Source of the DNA: UBA1422 sp041752735
Lineage (GTDB): Bacteria > Bacillota > Clostridia > Peptostreptococcales > Anaerovoracaceae
Assembly (NCBI GenBank): GCA_041752735.1
Contig: JBGSVW010000022.1
Location: forward strand, 14,847 to 78,846
Length of the DNA: 64,000 bases
Reading direction: 5' to 3'
The notes below the pieces were generated by a model. It saw only the letters and a list, made by a program, of their open reading frames with translations. It ran no database searches and had not been told where the DNA came from. Made by a program: the position numbers and the translations under genes. Shown one piece after another: positions 16,645 through 24,469 of the stretch. The number at the start of each line of letters is the position of its first letter. Position 1 is the first letter of the stretch.

Positions 16645-19600
16645 ATGAACATTATTACAAAGAAGAGGGGAAGGATAGCTATTTCCTGGCTAGTCTGCAT
16701 CACAATGGTTTTCGCAAGTTTTGCCGGGCCATTTTCGCAGACGGAAGCGCAAGCAGCTGTTGCACCTCCAATTACCGTTGACAAAGAAGTCGTCAACACG
16801 GAATGGGTTGATAAGGATCTTGGCATTGCAAAGGTTAAACTAACTGTAAATAGCCAAGATATCGAGACAACAGTAACCACCCCTCTGGTGACCAGAATCG
16901 TCATGGTATTGGACTACTCAGGTAGTATGGATGATGAGGGTAAAATTGACGAGCTGAAACAAAAGGCAAAAGCATTCGTGGATCAGATGCTGGCACTCCA
17001 AGGAGACATCCAGATCGCCGTTGTTACATTCAGCAGCACAGCAGTTAGTAATCCATTTAGCAGCAATGCGACAACATTAAAAAATAAGATTCAAAACACA
17101 TATACTGGGGTTGCAACAAACATCCAAGATGGAATCCGCAAAGGGCAGGCATTGTTAAATACTGTTGTTGCGGATAATGAAATCATGGTTGTTCTAAGCG
17201 ATGGTGAACCAAACAGAAGTTATAAGGGTACTGCCGGCGGACCTTTTACACCTGCAGACACAGCACTGAATTACGACGGAGCAACTTGGCCAACAGTTAT
17301 AACAGCATTTGATTATAGCCACTTGCTTAATGCAAATTACAACTACAACTTGCCAAACAATGGTAGTGATAAAGATTATCAAATCGGTAGTGCCTGGATT
17401 ACAAACCATGGCTTTGGAACCGTGTCAGAAGCATTGCTTGCCAAGAAAGCCGGCACAACCATCTATTCTGTAGGCTTTGATATGGGAGCAACTTCTAATG
17501 CCGCGAAGGTCATGAAATCCGTAGCTAGCAGTAACTCGAAGTTCTTTATGGCATCTGATGATTTGACCGTTGCATTCGAAACAATCGGAACCAGCATCAT
17601 TGAACAAGCTGCTGGTGAAGGCGCAGTCGTGACTGACCCCATGGGATTTAACACCGATGTGGCTGGTGGCAACAACTATCAATTCAAAGCCCTGATCGAT
17701 GGAAGTCATCCGGTTGTTCATACCGAACCATCCGGCATGACGAGTTCTGTGACTTATGATTCTCCTACAGACACATTCAACTGGGTTTTGACAACAGGTG
17801 ATATTAAAGAAGGAACCTACACATTAACATATTACGTGCAGATTCAGGATCTGAATGGAAACGGTGTTGGAGATAATGTGGATGATGTTTTAACCAATGA
17901 CCAAGCCGTGCTCAGTTACACTGACGCAGCCGGGTCGCCGCAAAGCATTCCATTTGAGGATCCAACTTTGCAGGTTGAACATTACAATGTTGAATATTAT
18001 TTCAATGGGACCATTGATCCTTCTTTGACGACAACTCAAGCAGCAATCGCAGGAAGAACACCGATTACAGTTGTTGCTCCAGCATTCGCCGGATTTGATT
18101 TCGATGAAACTGTTTATGGTAACAATGCTGCAAACACCGCGTTGGAAATCGTTCAGGATGGCGCAAACAATGTAATCAAAATCTACTACGTCGATAAAAC
18201 AGGTTCATTGGAAATAACCAAAGAAGTTCTAAAGAACAATGCACCATTTGATGTCACAGATACGTTCTACTTTGGATTATTTGCAGACGCTGCTGGCGCA
18301 GATCTTATCGGAGACGTGAAAAGCATTGGCATAGTGGATGATAATTCAGGCACAGTGGAATTCACTGGTCTGACACTTGGAACAACCTATTATGCTTTCG
18401 AAACAGATGCAGCTGGTGCCCCAATTGCCGATACGCTCGGTGGGTTTATCCATCTTGGCAACTATGTTTTGGATGGACAAGGAGCTGAGTTTACACCAAA
18501 CGTTGAAGATCTTTCAGGCGAAATTACCATCAAGAATCAAATCGCAGTTGGTACTTCGGTTGAATTTGTGGGAACTAAAAATCTTACAGGCAGATACCTT
18601 GGTGCCAACGATGTGTTCCATTTCGCAATCTTTGAAGGCGATAACGCAACTCCGTTTGCAGCAGGACAAACAGTCGCTGTATTAGGGAGCGCAAGCAACG
18701 AAGTAGCCATAGAATTTGATACCATTGAATATGGAATCAATGATCTTGGAACACATCACTATGTAGTAAAAGAAATCCCACCTATCGATGGTATTTTGAA
18801 CGGAATCCTGTTTGATACATTACCCAGAACCGTTACCGTTGAAGTAACAATGGACGCGCAAGGAATCTTGTCAGCAACCGTTACTTATCCGGACAGAGCC
18901 GAGGAACTCGTGTTTAATAACGAATACGAACCAGCCTCAACGACCTGGACACCGGATGTAACAAAAGAATTAACTGGGAAAGACCTTACTAACGGAATGT
19001 TTGAATTTACCATCACAGAAGATGACTCCACTGAGCCGATTCAGACAGTCGCCAATGTAGGAACTTCCGTTCCATTTTCCGCCATCGAATTCACTGAAGC
19101 CGGGACATACTACTTTGAGATTTCAGAAGTGATTCCGGCAGAGGCTAATGCGGAAGGCGTTTTGGACGGAATTGCGTATGATGGCCATACTGTATATGCT
19201 GTAGTAACCGTCACAGACAATGGTCTGGGAGAACTGGAAGCATCCGCTGAATACGATGGAGACACAGAATTTGTAAACGAGTACTCAACGGATCCTGTCA
19301 CATGGATTCCTGATGTCACCAAAGTCCTTACGGGAAAAGAGCTGACAGACGAGATGTTCAGTTTCACCATTCAGGAAGCAAACAGAAATGTTCGTACTGC
19401 TCTTTACAGTGAAATGGTTATGAATAACGGAAGTAGCATTCCTTTCACAGGTATTGAATTCTACGGACCCGGAACCTACTATTTCGAGATTACTGAAGAA
19501 ATAGGTTCAATCCCTGGGATTACATATGATACCACAGTGATTTATGTAACCGTAGTTGTGACCGACAATGGTGATGGCACACTGGAAGCTGAAGCAACAT

Positions 19601-20499
19601 ATGAAGGCGGACAAGAATTCAATAACTCCTATGAAGGTCCAGGATCCATTGAAGTTACAAAAAAAGTGTTGGTCTTAACCGATGATTCTACTGTTACTGT
19701 AAACTATACGTTCCACGCTGCATTGTTTGAAAACAATGATGGAACATTGACAAGAGTTAGTGACTTGATAGATTTGAATGTTGTTGAATCTGCCAGCGTC
19801 GATGTAACCTTTGGTAATCTAGATTTAGATAAGACATACTTTGTATTCGAAACGGATGCCGCAGGGAATATCATCCAGCCAGAATCAGATGGTACCATAA
19901 TTACACCCATCCTTCCGGATTGGACAAAAGTATTGTATGAAGGTAACATGATAACTTTGACGCCTGACAATATGAAAGGTGCAACAGTCATTACCAATGT
20001 ATTTGACCCGGAAGACTTGCCACTTCTTGGTTCGATAACGGTGAACAAGACTGTTACTGTAGATGGCAAAGCATTTGCCAGCAACAGAACATTCTACGTA
20101 GCATTGTTTGAAGACAAAGGGCTGACGAAAATTGTTTCTGAAGTGAAAGCTTTGAAGATGAACGGTAATTCCGCCACTACAACAGAATTCCTGACAGACA
20201 TTGATGGGAATCCATTGGTAGCAGGAACAACATATTTCGTTGCAGAGACAGATATAAATGGTGTACCACTAACCGGTAGTGCTGAGGTGGTGGGATTTGA
20301 AATTCAAATTGACAATGCCGAAGCCACCATTACAGAAGAGGGGACCACCGTTAACATCATCAACAAATTTAAATCGGAAGAGTTCCCATTAACAGGTGAC
20401 AATTCCAATATGGGCCTCTGGTTATTCCTGGCGATGCTAAGTGTTGCTGGTGCAATCGCACCCTTCGCTTTTCGCAAAAAAGAAGTGACCAACGATTAA
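16645..20499 (+). CDS. Cell-wall-anchored adhesin with vWA domain and pilin-like isopeptide domains
   Basis: A 1284-residue surface protein. After a signal peptide (to about residue 38) comes a von Willebrand A domain with MIDAS motif D90-x-S92-x-S94. Several immunoglobulin-like repeats follow: a MucBP/Cna-B-type stretch (about 448-630), then three Spy0128/FctA-type domains (about 635-995) whose xVTKxLTGK, YYFEI(T/S)E and F.NxY motifs are the Lys, Glu and Asn of intramolecular isopeptide bonds. Two Cna-B-like domains then lead to the sorting signal FPLTG (1247-1251), a hydrophobic helix and an RKKE tail. Such proteins are joined to peptidoglycan or pili by sortase; no sortase gene is in the window. 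Two c-di-GMP aptamers precede it. AGGGAG lies upstream of the ATG. Confidence 0.88.
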   Translation: MNIITKKRGRIAISWLVCITMVFASFAGPFSQTEAQAAVAPPITVDKEVVNTEWVDKDLGIAKVKLTVNSQDIETTVTTPLVTRIVMVLDYSGSMDDEGKIDELKQKAKAFVDQMLALQGDIQIAVVTFSSTAVSNPFSSNATTLKNKIQNTYTGVATNIQDGIRKGQALLNTVVADNEIMVVLSDGEPNRSYKGTAGGPFTPADTALNYDGATWPTVITAFDYSHLLNANYNYNLPNNGSDKDYQIGSAWITNHGFGTVSEALLAKKAGTTIYSVGFDMGATSNAAKVMKSVASSNSKFFMASDDLTVAFETIGTSIIEQAAGEGAVVTDPMGFNTDVAGGNNYQFKALIDGSHPVVHTEPSGMTSSVTYDSPTDTFNWVLTTGDIKEGTYTLTYYVQIQDLNGNGVGDNVDDVLTNDQAVLSYTDAAGSPQSIPFEDPTLQVEHYNVEYYFNGTIDPSLTTTQAAIAGRTPITVVAPAFAGFDFDETVYGNNAANTALEIVQDGANNVIKIYYVDKTGSLEITKEVLKNNAPFDVTDTFYFGLFADAAGADLIGDVKSIGIVDDNSGTVEFTGLTLGTTYYAFETDAAGAPIADTLGGFIHLGNYVLDGQGAEFTPNVEDLSGEITIKNQIAVGTSVEFVGTKNLTGRYLGANDVFHFAIFEGDNATPFAAGQTVAVLGSASNEVAIEFDTIEYGINDLGTHHYVVKEIPPIDGILNGILFDTLPRTVTVEVTMDAQGILSATVTYPDRAEELVFNNEYEPASTTWTPDVTKELTGKDLTNGMFEFTITEDDSTEPIQTVANVGTSVPFSAIEFTEAGTYYFEISEVIPAEANAEGVLDGIAYDGHTVYAVVTVTDNGLGELEASAEYDGDTEFVNEYSTDPVTWIPDVTKVLTGKELTDEMFSFTIQEANRNVRTALYSEMVMNNGSSIPFTGIEFYGPGTYYFEITEEIGSIPGITYDTTVIYVTVVVTDNGDGTLEAEATYEGGQEFNNSYEGPGSIEVTKKVLVLTDDSTVTVNYTFHAALFENNDGTLTRVSDLIDLNVVESASVDVTFGNLDLDKTYFVFETDAAGNIIQPESDGTIITPILPDWTKVLYEGNMITLTPDNMKGATVITNVFDPEDLPLLGSITVNKTVTVDGKAFASNRTFYVALFEDKGLTKIVSEVKALKMNGNSATTTEFLTDIDGNPLVAGTTYFVAETDINGVPLTGSAEVVGFEIQIDNAEATITEEGTTVNIINKFKSEEFPLTGDNSNMGLWLFLAMLSVAGAIAPFAFRKKEVTND

Positions 20500-20545
20500 T
20501 TAACTAATACCTAACCCAATACAACCAATACATACATGTAAAGTT

Positions 20546-20578
20546 CAAAAAGCGTGCGGCAAAACCGTTCGCTTTTTG
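20546..20578 (+). terminator. Intrinsic terminator after adhesin 1
   Basis: AAAAAGCG...CGG-CAAAA-CCG...CGCTTTTT; nearly the same sequence follows adhesin 2 (about 23079-23112). Confidence 0.8.
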
Positions 20579-20674
20579 ATTGTGAGGATAAGCAATAATA
20601 GTAGAGCATATTGATATCATTTATAGTGATGACTTGTAGATTGGTTCATAAATTTGTATTTTTTTGTTTTTTAC

Positions 20675-20703
20675 TTGACAATGAGGTACTATAAATATAT
20701 TCT
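20675..20703 (+). promoter_or_regulatory. SigA promoter for riboswitch pair 3 and adhesin 2
   Basis: TTGACA (20675-20680), 17-base spacer, TATTCT (20698-20703), a copy of the adhesin 1 promoter with a diverged spacer. Confidence 0.78.
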
Positions 20704-20727
20704 TTTAACACAGGGAACAGAGATGAA

Positions 20728-20821
20728 AATAGCAAAGCACTTGTGAGAGTGTGACGCAAAACTAAAGGGTCTTGAAGGATGCACAACAGGGGTTGCATTA
20801 GCACAAGACAGCCAGCTGCCA
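20728..20821 (+). promoter_or_regulatory. c-di-GMP-I (GEMM) riboswitch aptamer 5
   Basis: Near-copy of aptamer 3: TAGCAAAGC, hairpin with GTGA loop, GACGCAAAACTAAAGGGTCTTG, enlarged P3 arm, ACAGCCAGCTGCC. The differences in the hairpin keep base pairing and the GNRA rule, evidence of selection on structure. Confidence 0.92.
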
Positions 20822-20849
20822 TTGATGTACAGTTTTTTTGGCAGTTTTA
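20816..20849 (+). terminator. Terminator overlapping aptamer 5
   Basis: CTGCC pairs with GGCAG followed by TTTTATTTTA. Weaker than its counterpart after aptamer 3 because the inner ATTG/CAAT pairing is lost. Confidence 0.6.
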
Positions 20850-20882
20850 TTTTATCAAAATGCCAATAATATCATAACGACA

Positions 20883-20992
20883 AAGGCAAAACAGCTGTGA
20901 GGCTGTGACGCAAAGCTAAAGGGTCTTGGGATTGACCTGAGGCAATCATGGGGAGACATAAAATAAGGATATAACCAAGACAGCCAGCTACC
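20883..20992 (+). promoter_or_regulatory. c-di-GMP-I (GEMM) riboswitch aptamer 6
   Basis: Near-copy of aptamer 4: AAGGCAAAACAGCT, GTGA tetraloop, GGCTGTGACGCAAAGCTAAAGGGTCTTGG, long P3 insert with different internal sequence, CAGCCAGCTACC. Confidence 0.92.
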
Positions 20993-21023
20993 GTTTCTCA
21001 GGTTGAAAAGTGGTGGCTTTTTT
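20987..21023 (+). terminator. Terminator overlapping aptamer 6
   Basis: GCTACC pairs with GGTGGC (one wobble) followed by TTTTTT. Compared with the aptamer 4 terminator, base changes keep the stem. Confidence 0.8.
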
Positions 21024-21066
21024 GTTCTCAAAAAAACAAATAAGCTACAAAGAGAGGAGAACGGAA

Positions 21067-23034
21067 ATGAATATAATAACGAAAAAAAGGGGAAGAATAG
21101 CGATAGCATGGCTAATCTGCATTACAATGATCTTTGCTAGCTTTGCAGGGCCATTTTCCCCGATGGAGGCGCAGGCATCGACTGAAGATCTAATTATTAC
21201 TGAAAATCCAATCATGCCAGAAGACCCAACAATGCCCGAAGATCCAATAATGCCTGAAGATCCAACAACGCCTGAAGATCCAACAATGCCTGAAGATTCA
21301 ATCCTATTTGAAGGACCAAGCAGATCTATGATGCTAATGTGCCCTACCCCTGACCCACAACCAGTAAGTTGGACACCAACGGCTACGAAAATACTAGTAG
21401 GCAAAGACCTTAGCGACTATGAGGCTGGTACATTCATGTTTGAACTGACACAAACTGATCCAAGCACATGCGCTGATCCATTGATGGCACCCAATGGTCA
21501 TGATGGCTCAATAGTATTCCCAACAATTACTTATACGCAAGCCGGTACCTACACATACACCTTGAAAGAAGTTGGGGGTAATATTCTTGGCATCACATAC
21601 GATGCAAGTATAATTACTTTAACTGTTAAGGTTATCAAAAATGATTCGAATCAACTTCGAATACGTTGGGCCCACTATTCAGATGAAGCAAAATTTATTA
21701 ACAAATACACCCAACCAGTAAGTTGGACACCAATAGCAATAAAAGTGCTAGAAGGTAAAGAACTTAGCGACTTTGAAGCCGGTACATTCGAGTTTCAACT
21801 TACACAAACTAATCCAAGCACATGCACTGATCCATTGAGTGCTTTTAGCGAAATTGATGGTTCGGTAACATTTCCAACGAAATATTATACGGATGACGGC
21901 ACCTATGAATATACCATGGAAGAAGTTGGGGAATTAGTTCCAGGAGTTACCAACGACTTAACGAAATATAATATAATAGTAGTTGTTACTTGGAATTATG
22001 AATATGCTTGGTGGGATTTTTTGCATTGGTTCCCTATTAATAAGTACCTTGTAGCAGAAGTGACTTATCCGGACAATGTAACAAATGGTGTACCAGTTTT
22101 CACCAACACATATGTAGGTCCGGGATCCATTACTGTCACAAAGAGAGTGGTGCTTGATATGGATGATCCTGAATTTGAGCTTACCAAGACATTCTATGCA
22201 GGCTTATTTATCAAAACCGAAGAGGGCATGGAACTGGTTCAACTAGGTGAAGGTGACGATGCAGTTGATGCAATTGCAAAATTGGAAGTTGTAGACTCCG
22301 CACCTGCCACAGACAGTGAAACTTTTGTAGGACTTGATTTGGATCAAATGTATTACATATTTGAAACAGATGAAGATGGAAATATCATCGAAACCGATGA
22401 TGACGGTTACATCTTACCAAAAAATACAACTGGTTGGTATGCATTGGCTTATGAAAACGAAGAAAATGCTGTCGAACTTACACCGGAGGCACTAACAGGA
22501 TCAGTAACTATCACAAATTACTTTGCTGATTTCGAGGCCCCGTTTGACCCATCAGTCAAAGTGATTAAGACAGTAACTGTAAACAATACACCTACTGCCA
22601 GCAACCTAACTTTCTATGCCGGATTGTTTGAAGACAAAGAGTTAACAATTCTAGTCGCATTCAAACCTCTGCCATTGAACGGTGGAATCTCAGCTGAAGC
22701 CAGTTTCGCCTTCTACCAAGATGGTGTGACGCCTCTAAAAGCAGGAACAACTTATTATGTAGCTGAAACGAATGACAAAGGGGTACCTCTTGCCGGTACA
22801 GCTAAAGAGTTGGGCTTCGAGATTACAATCAATGGTGTGACCAATAATAACTCAACAGTCGAGCTCATTGAAGAAGAAGCGGTAGTTAACATTGTTAACA
22901 ATTTCAAGAAGGAAGAGTTCCCACTAACCGGTGACGATTCCAACATGGGTCTCTGGCTGTTCCTGGCAATGCTGGGAGTTGCAGGAGCAATCGCTCCCTT
23001 CGCTTTTCGCAAAAAGGAAGTAGCCAACGACTAA
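21067..23034 (+). CDS. Cell-wall-anchored adhesin 2 with pilin-like isopeptide domains
   Basis: A 655-residue surface protein. The signal peptide (MNIITKKRGRIAIAW and on) is almost identical to that of adhesin 1, but no vWA domain follows. Instead there are five six-residue repeats of the MPEDPT type (49-78), two Spy0128/FctA-type domains (about 99-218 and 219-350; Lys in SWTPxAxK, Glu in LKEVG/MEEVG, Asn in FxNxY), two Cna-B-like domains (about 351-490, 495-610), and the sorting signal FPLTG (618-622) with membrane helix and basic tail. The first FctA-like domains carry cysteines (DPSTCxDPL), unusual for exported Gram-positive proteins. The start was set at 21067 by GAGAGGAG and the match to adhesin 1. 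Riboswitch pair 3 controls it. Confidence 0.87.
   Translation: MNIITKKRGRIAIAWLICITMIFASFAGPFSPMEAQASTEDLIITENPIMPEDPTMPEDPIMPEDPTTPEDPTMPEDSILFEGPSRSMMLMCPTPDPQPVSWTPTATKILVGKDLSDYEAGTFMFELTQTDPSTCADPLMAPNGHDGSIVFPTITYTQAGTYTYTLKEVGGNILGITYDASIITLTVKVIKNDSNQLRIRWAHYSDEAKFINKYTQPVSWTPIAIKVLEGKELSDFEAGTFEFQLTQTNPSTCTDPLSAFSEIDGSVTFPTKYYTDDGTYEYTMEEVGELVPGVTNDLTKYNIIVVVTWNYEYAWWDFLHWFPINKYLVAEVTYPDNVTNGVPVFTNTYVGPGSITVTKRVVLDMDDPEFELTKTFYAGLFIKTEEGMELVQLGEGDDAVDAIAKLEVVDSAPATDSETFVGLDLDQMYYIFETDEDGNIIETDDDGYILPKNTTGWYALAYENEENAVELTPEALTGSVTITNYFADFEAPFDPSVKVIKTVTVNNTPTASNLTFYAGLFEDKELTILVAFKPLPLNGGISAEASFAFYQDGVTPLKAGTTYYVAETNDKGVPLAGTAKELGFEITINGVTNNNSTVELIEEEAVVNIVNNFKKEEFPLTGDDSNMGLWLFLAMLGVAGAIAPFAFRKKEVAND
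21211..21300 (+). repeat. Five 18-base coding repeats (MPEDPT units)
   Basis: Encodes IMPEDP-TMPEDP-IMPEDP-TTPEDP-TMPEDS at the mature N-terminus of adhesin 2, an acidic proline-rich stalk likely to vary in copy number. Confidence 0.8.
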
Positions 23035-23078
23035 TTAATTAAGACCTTACCCAATATAATAAACACATACATGTAAAG

Positions 23079-23112
23079 TTCAAAAGGCGAGCGGCAAAAC
23101 CGTTCGCTTTTT
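23079..23112 (+). terminator. Intrinsic terminator after adhesin 2
   Basis: CAAAAGGCGAGCGG-CAAAA-CCGTTCGCTTTTTG, the duplicated counterpart of the terminator after adhesin 1; the flanking ACATACATGTAAAGTTCAAAA is also shared. Confidence 0.8.
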
Positions 23113-23194
23113 GATTGTGCCAATATACATTGTGGATTATAATAAAGGGGAATTTGACCTATTTAAACTATATACTTTATGACAGGAGATTGGA

Positions 23195-24469
23195 ATGATT
23201 CCATTATCTACAAAGATGCGACCCACGAGTTTAGATGATTTTGTGGGGCAGACCCATTTTATGTATCCCGGCTCGTTACTTTATAATGCAATCAAAAATA
23301 AGACTTTTGATTCTGCTATTTTCTTTGGACCATCCGGAACCGGCAAAACAACCTTGGCCAGGATTATAGCTAAAGAAATGGATGCAGACTTTGTTGAAAT
23401 CAATGCATCTACAACAGGAGTCAAAGAATTGAAAGAACTAATTGAGCGTGCAAAACTCAAATTCTTTGGATTACAGAAAGAGCAGACATATGTCTATGTG
23501 GATGAATTCCACCGGTGGAACAAACTGCAGCAGGATTCCCTTTTAAAGGCGCTGGAAGAGGGTGTGCTGCGTTTTATTGGCAGCACTACAGAAAACCCTT
23601 ACTTTGCTGTAAACAATGCAATAATAAGCCGTGTACGGAGCATATACGAGTTTAAGAGACTGGATAAAGATGAGGTATTGCTGATTCTTCAACGAACCTT
23701 GCAGGACAAAGAAAAAGGGTTTGGCAACTTGAATCTCGAGGTTGACGAAAATGCATTGACGGTGTTGGCTGATATGAGTAACGGGGATGCAAGAATTGGA
23801 TTGGATGCAATGGGTTTTATCCTGGACAATCTGAAAGAGGGTGCCAGTATTGATATGACTGTCGTCCGTGAAGCTATGCAGAAACAAACAACTTTTTTTG
23901 ACAAAAGCGAGGACAAATACAATCTGCTATCTGCACTCCAAAAGTCCATACGCGGTAGCGATCCTGATGCATCAATACATTATTTGGCGCGACTGATAGA
24001 GGGTGGCGCCGATGAAATGATGATCGGCCGGCGTTTAATGGTCATCGCGGCTGAAGACATAGGTATGGCTTATCCCAATGCGATAGCAATTGTTACGTCT
24101 TGTGTCCAGGCTTCACATATGGTAGGGTTTCCGGAGGCAAGAATTCTACTTGCTGAAGCAGTGGTTTTATTGGCATCCTGCCCAAAATCCAACCGTGCCT
24201 ATATGGCACTTGATGCTGCGATTTCTGATCTGCGAAACAAAACTATTGATGATGTACCATTGCATCTGAAAGACGGACACTATGGAGGTGCTAAGGATAG
24301 AGGTATTGGTCTGGAATATAAATATCCCCATCAATATGGTGGTTATGTGAAGCAGCAATACTTACCTGATAACCTTTACAAAGAAGATGTCAAATATTAT
24401 AGACCCACCGAAAACGGCAATGAGGCCGCTTTTAAAAAATTTCTAGAAAGCTTGGATAAAAAGAAATGA
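23195..24469 (+). CDS. rarA: Replication-associated recombination protein RarA (MgsA)
   Basis: AAA+ ATPase of 424 residues acting at stalled replication forks. Walker A is FFGPSGTGKTTLA (near residue 48) and Walker B reads YVDEFHRW instead of the usual VDEIHRF. Sensor motif STTENP and arginine-finger region SRVRS follow, then the C-terminal MgsA domain with DGHYGGAKDRGIG and the YKYPHQYGGYV segment that identifies RarA rather than RuvB. CAGGAG precedes the ATG. The stop overlaps the start of ispH by four bases (ATGA), so the two are translationally coupled. Confidence 0.93.
   Translation: MIPLSTKMRPTSLDDFVGQTHFMYPGSLLYNAIKNKTFDSAIFFGPSGTGKTTLARIIAKEMDADFVEINASTTGVKELKELIERAKLKFFGLQKEQTYVYVDEFHRWNKLQQDSLLKALEEGVLRFIGSTTENPYFAVNNAIISRVRSIYEFKRLDKDEVLLILQRTLQDKEKGFGNLNLEVDENALTVLADMSNGDARIGLDAMGFILDNLKEGASIDMTVVREAMQKQTTFFDKSEDKYNLLSALQKSIRGSDPDASIHYLARLIEGGADEMMIGRRLMVIAAEDIGMAYPNAIAIVTSCVQASHMVGFPEARILLAEAVVLLASCPKSNRAYMALDAAISDLRNKTIDDVPLHLKDGHYGGAKDRGIGLEYKYPHQYGGYVKQQYLPDNLYKEDVKYYRPTENGNEAAFKKFLESLDKKK

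Noticed and set aside
16257..23112. Insertion element as the cause of the adhesin duplication
   Set aside because: No transposase, terminal inverted repeats or target duplications were seen; the shared ends are functional leader, signal peptide, anchor and terminator sequences.
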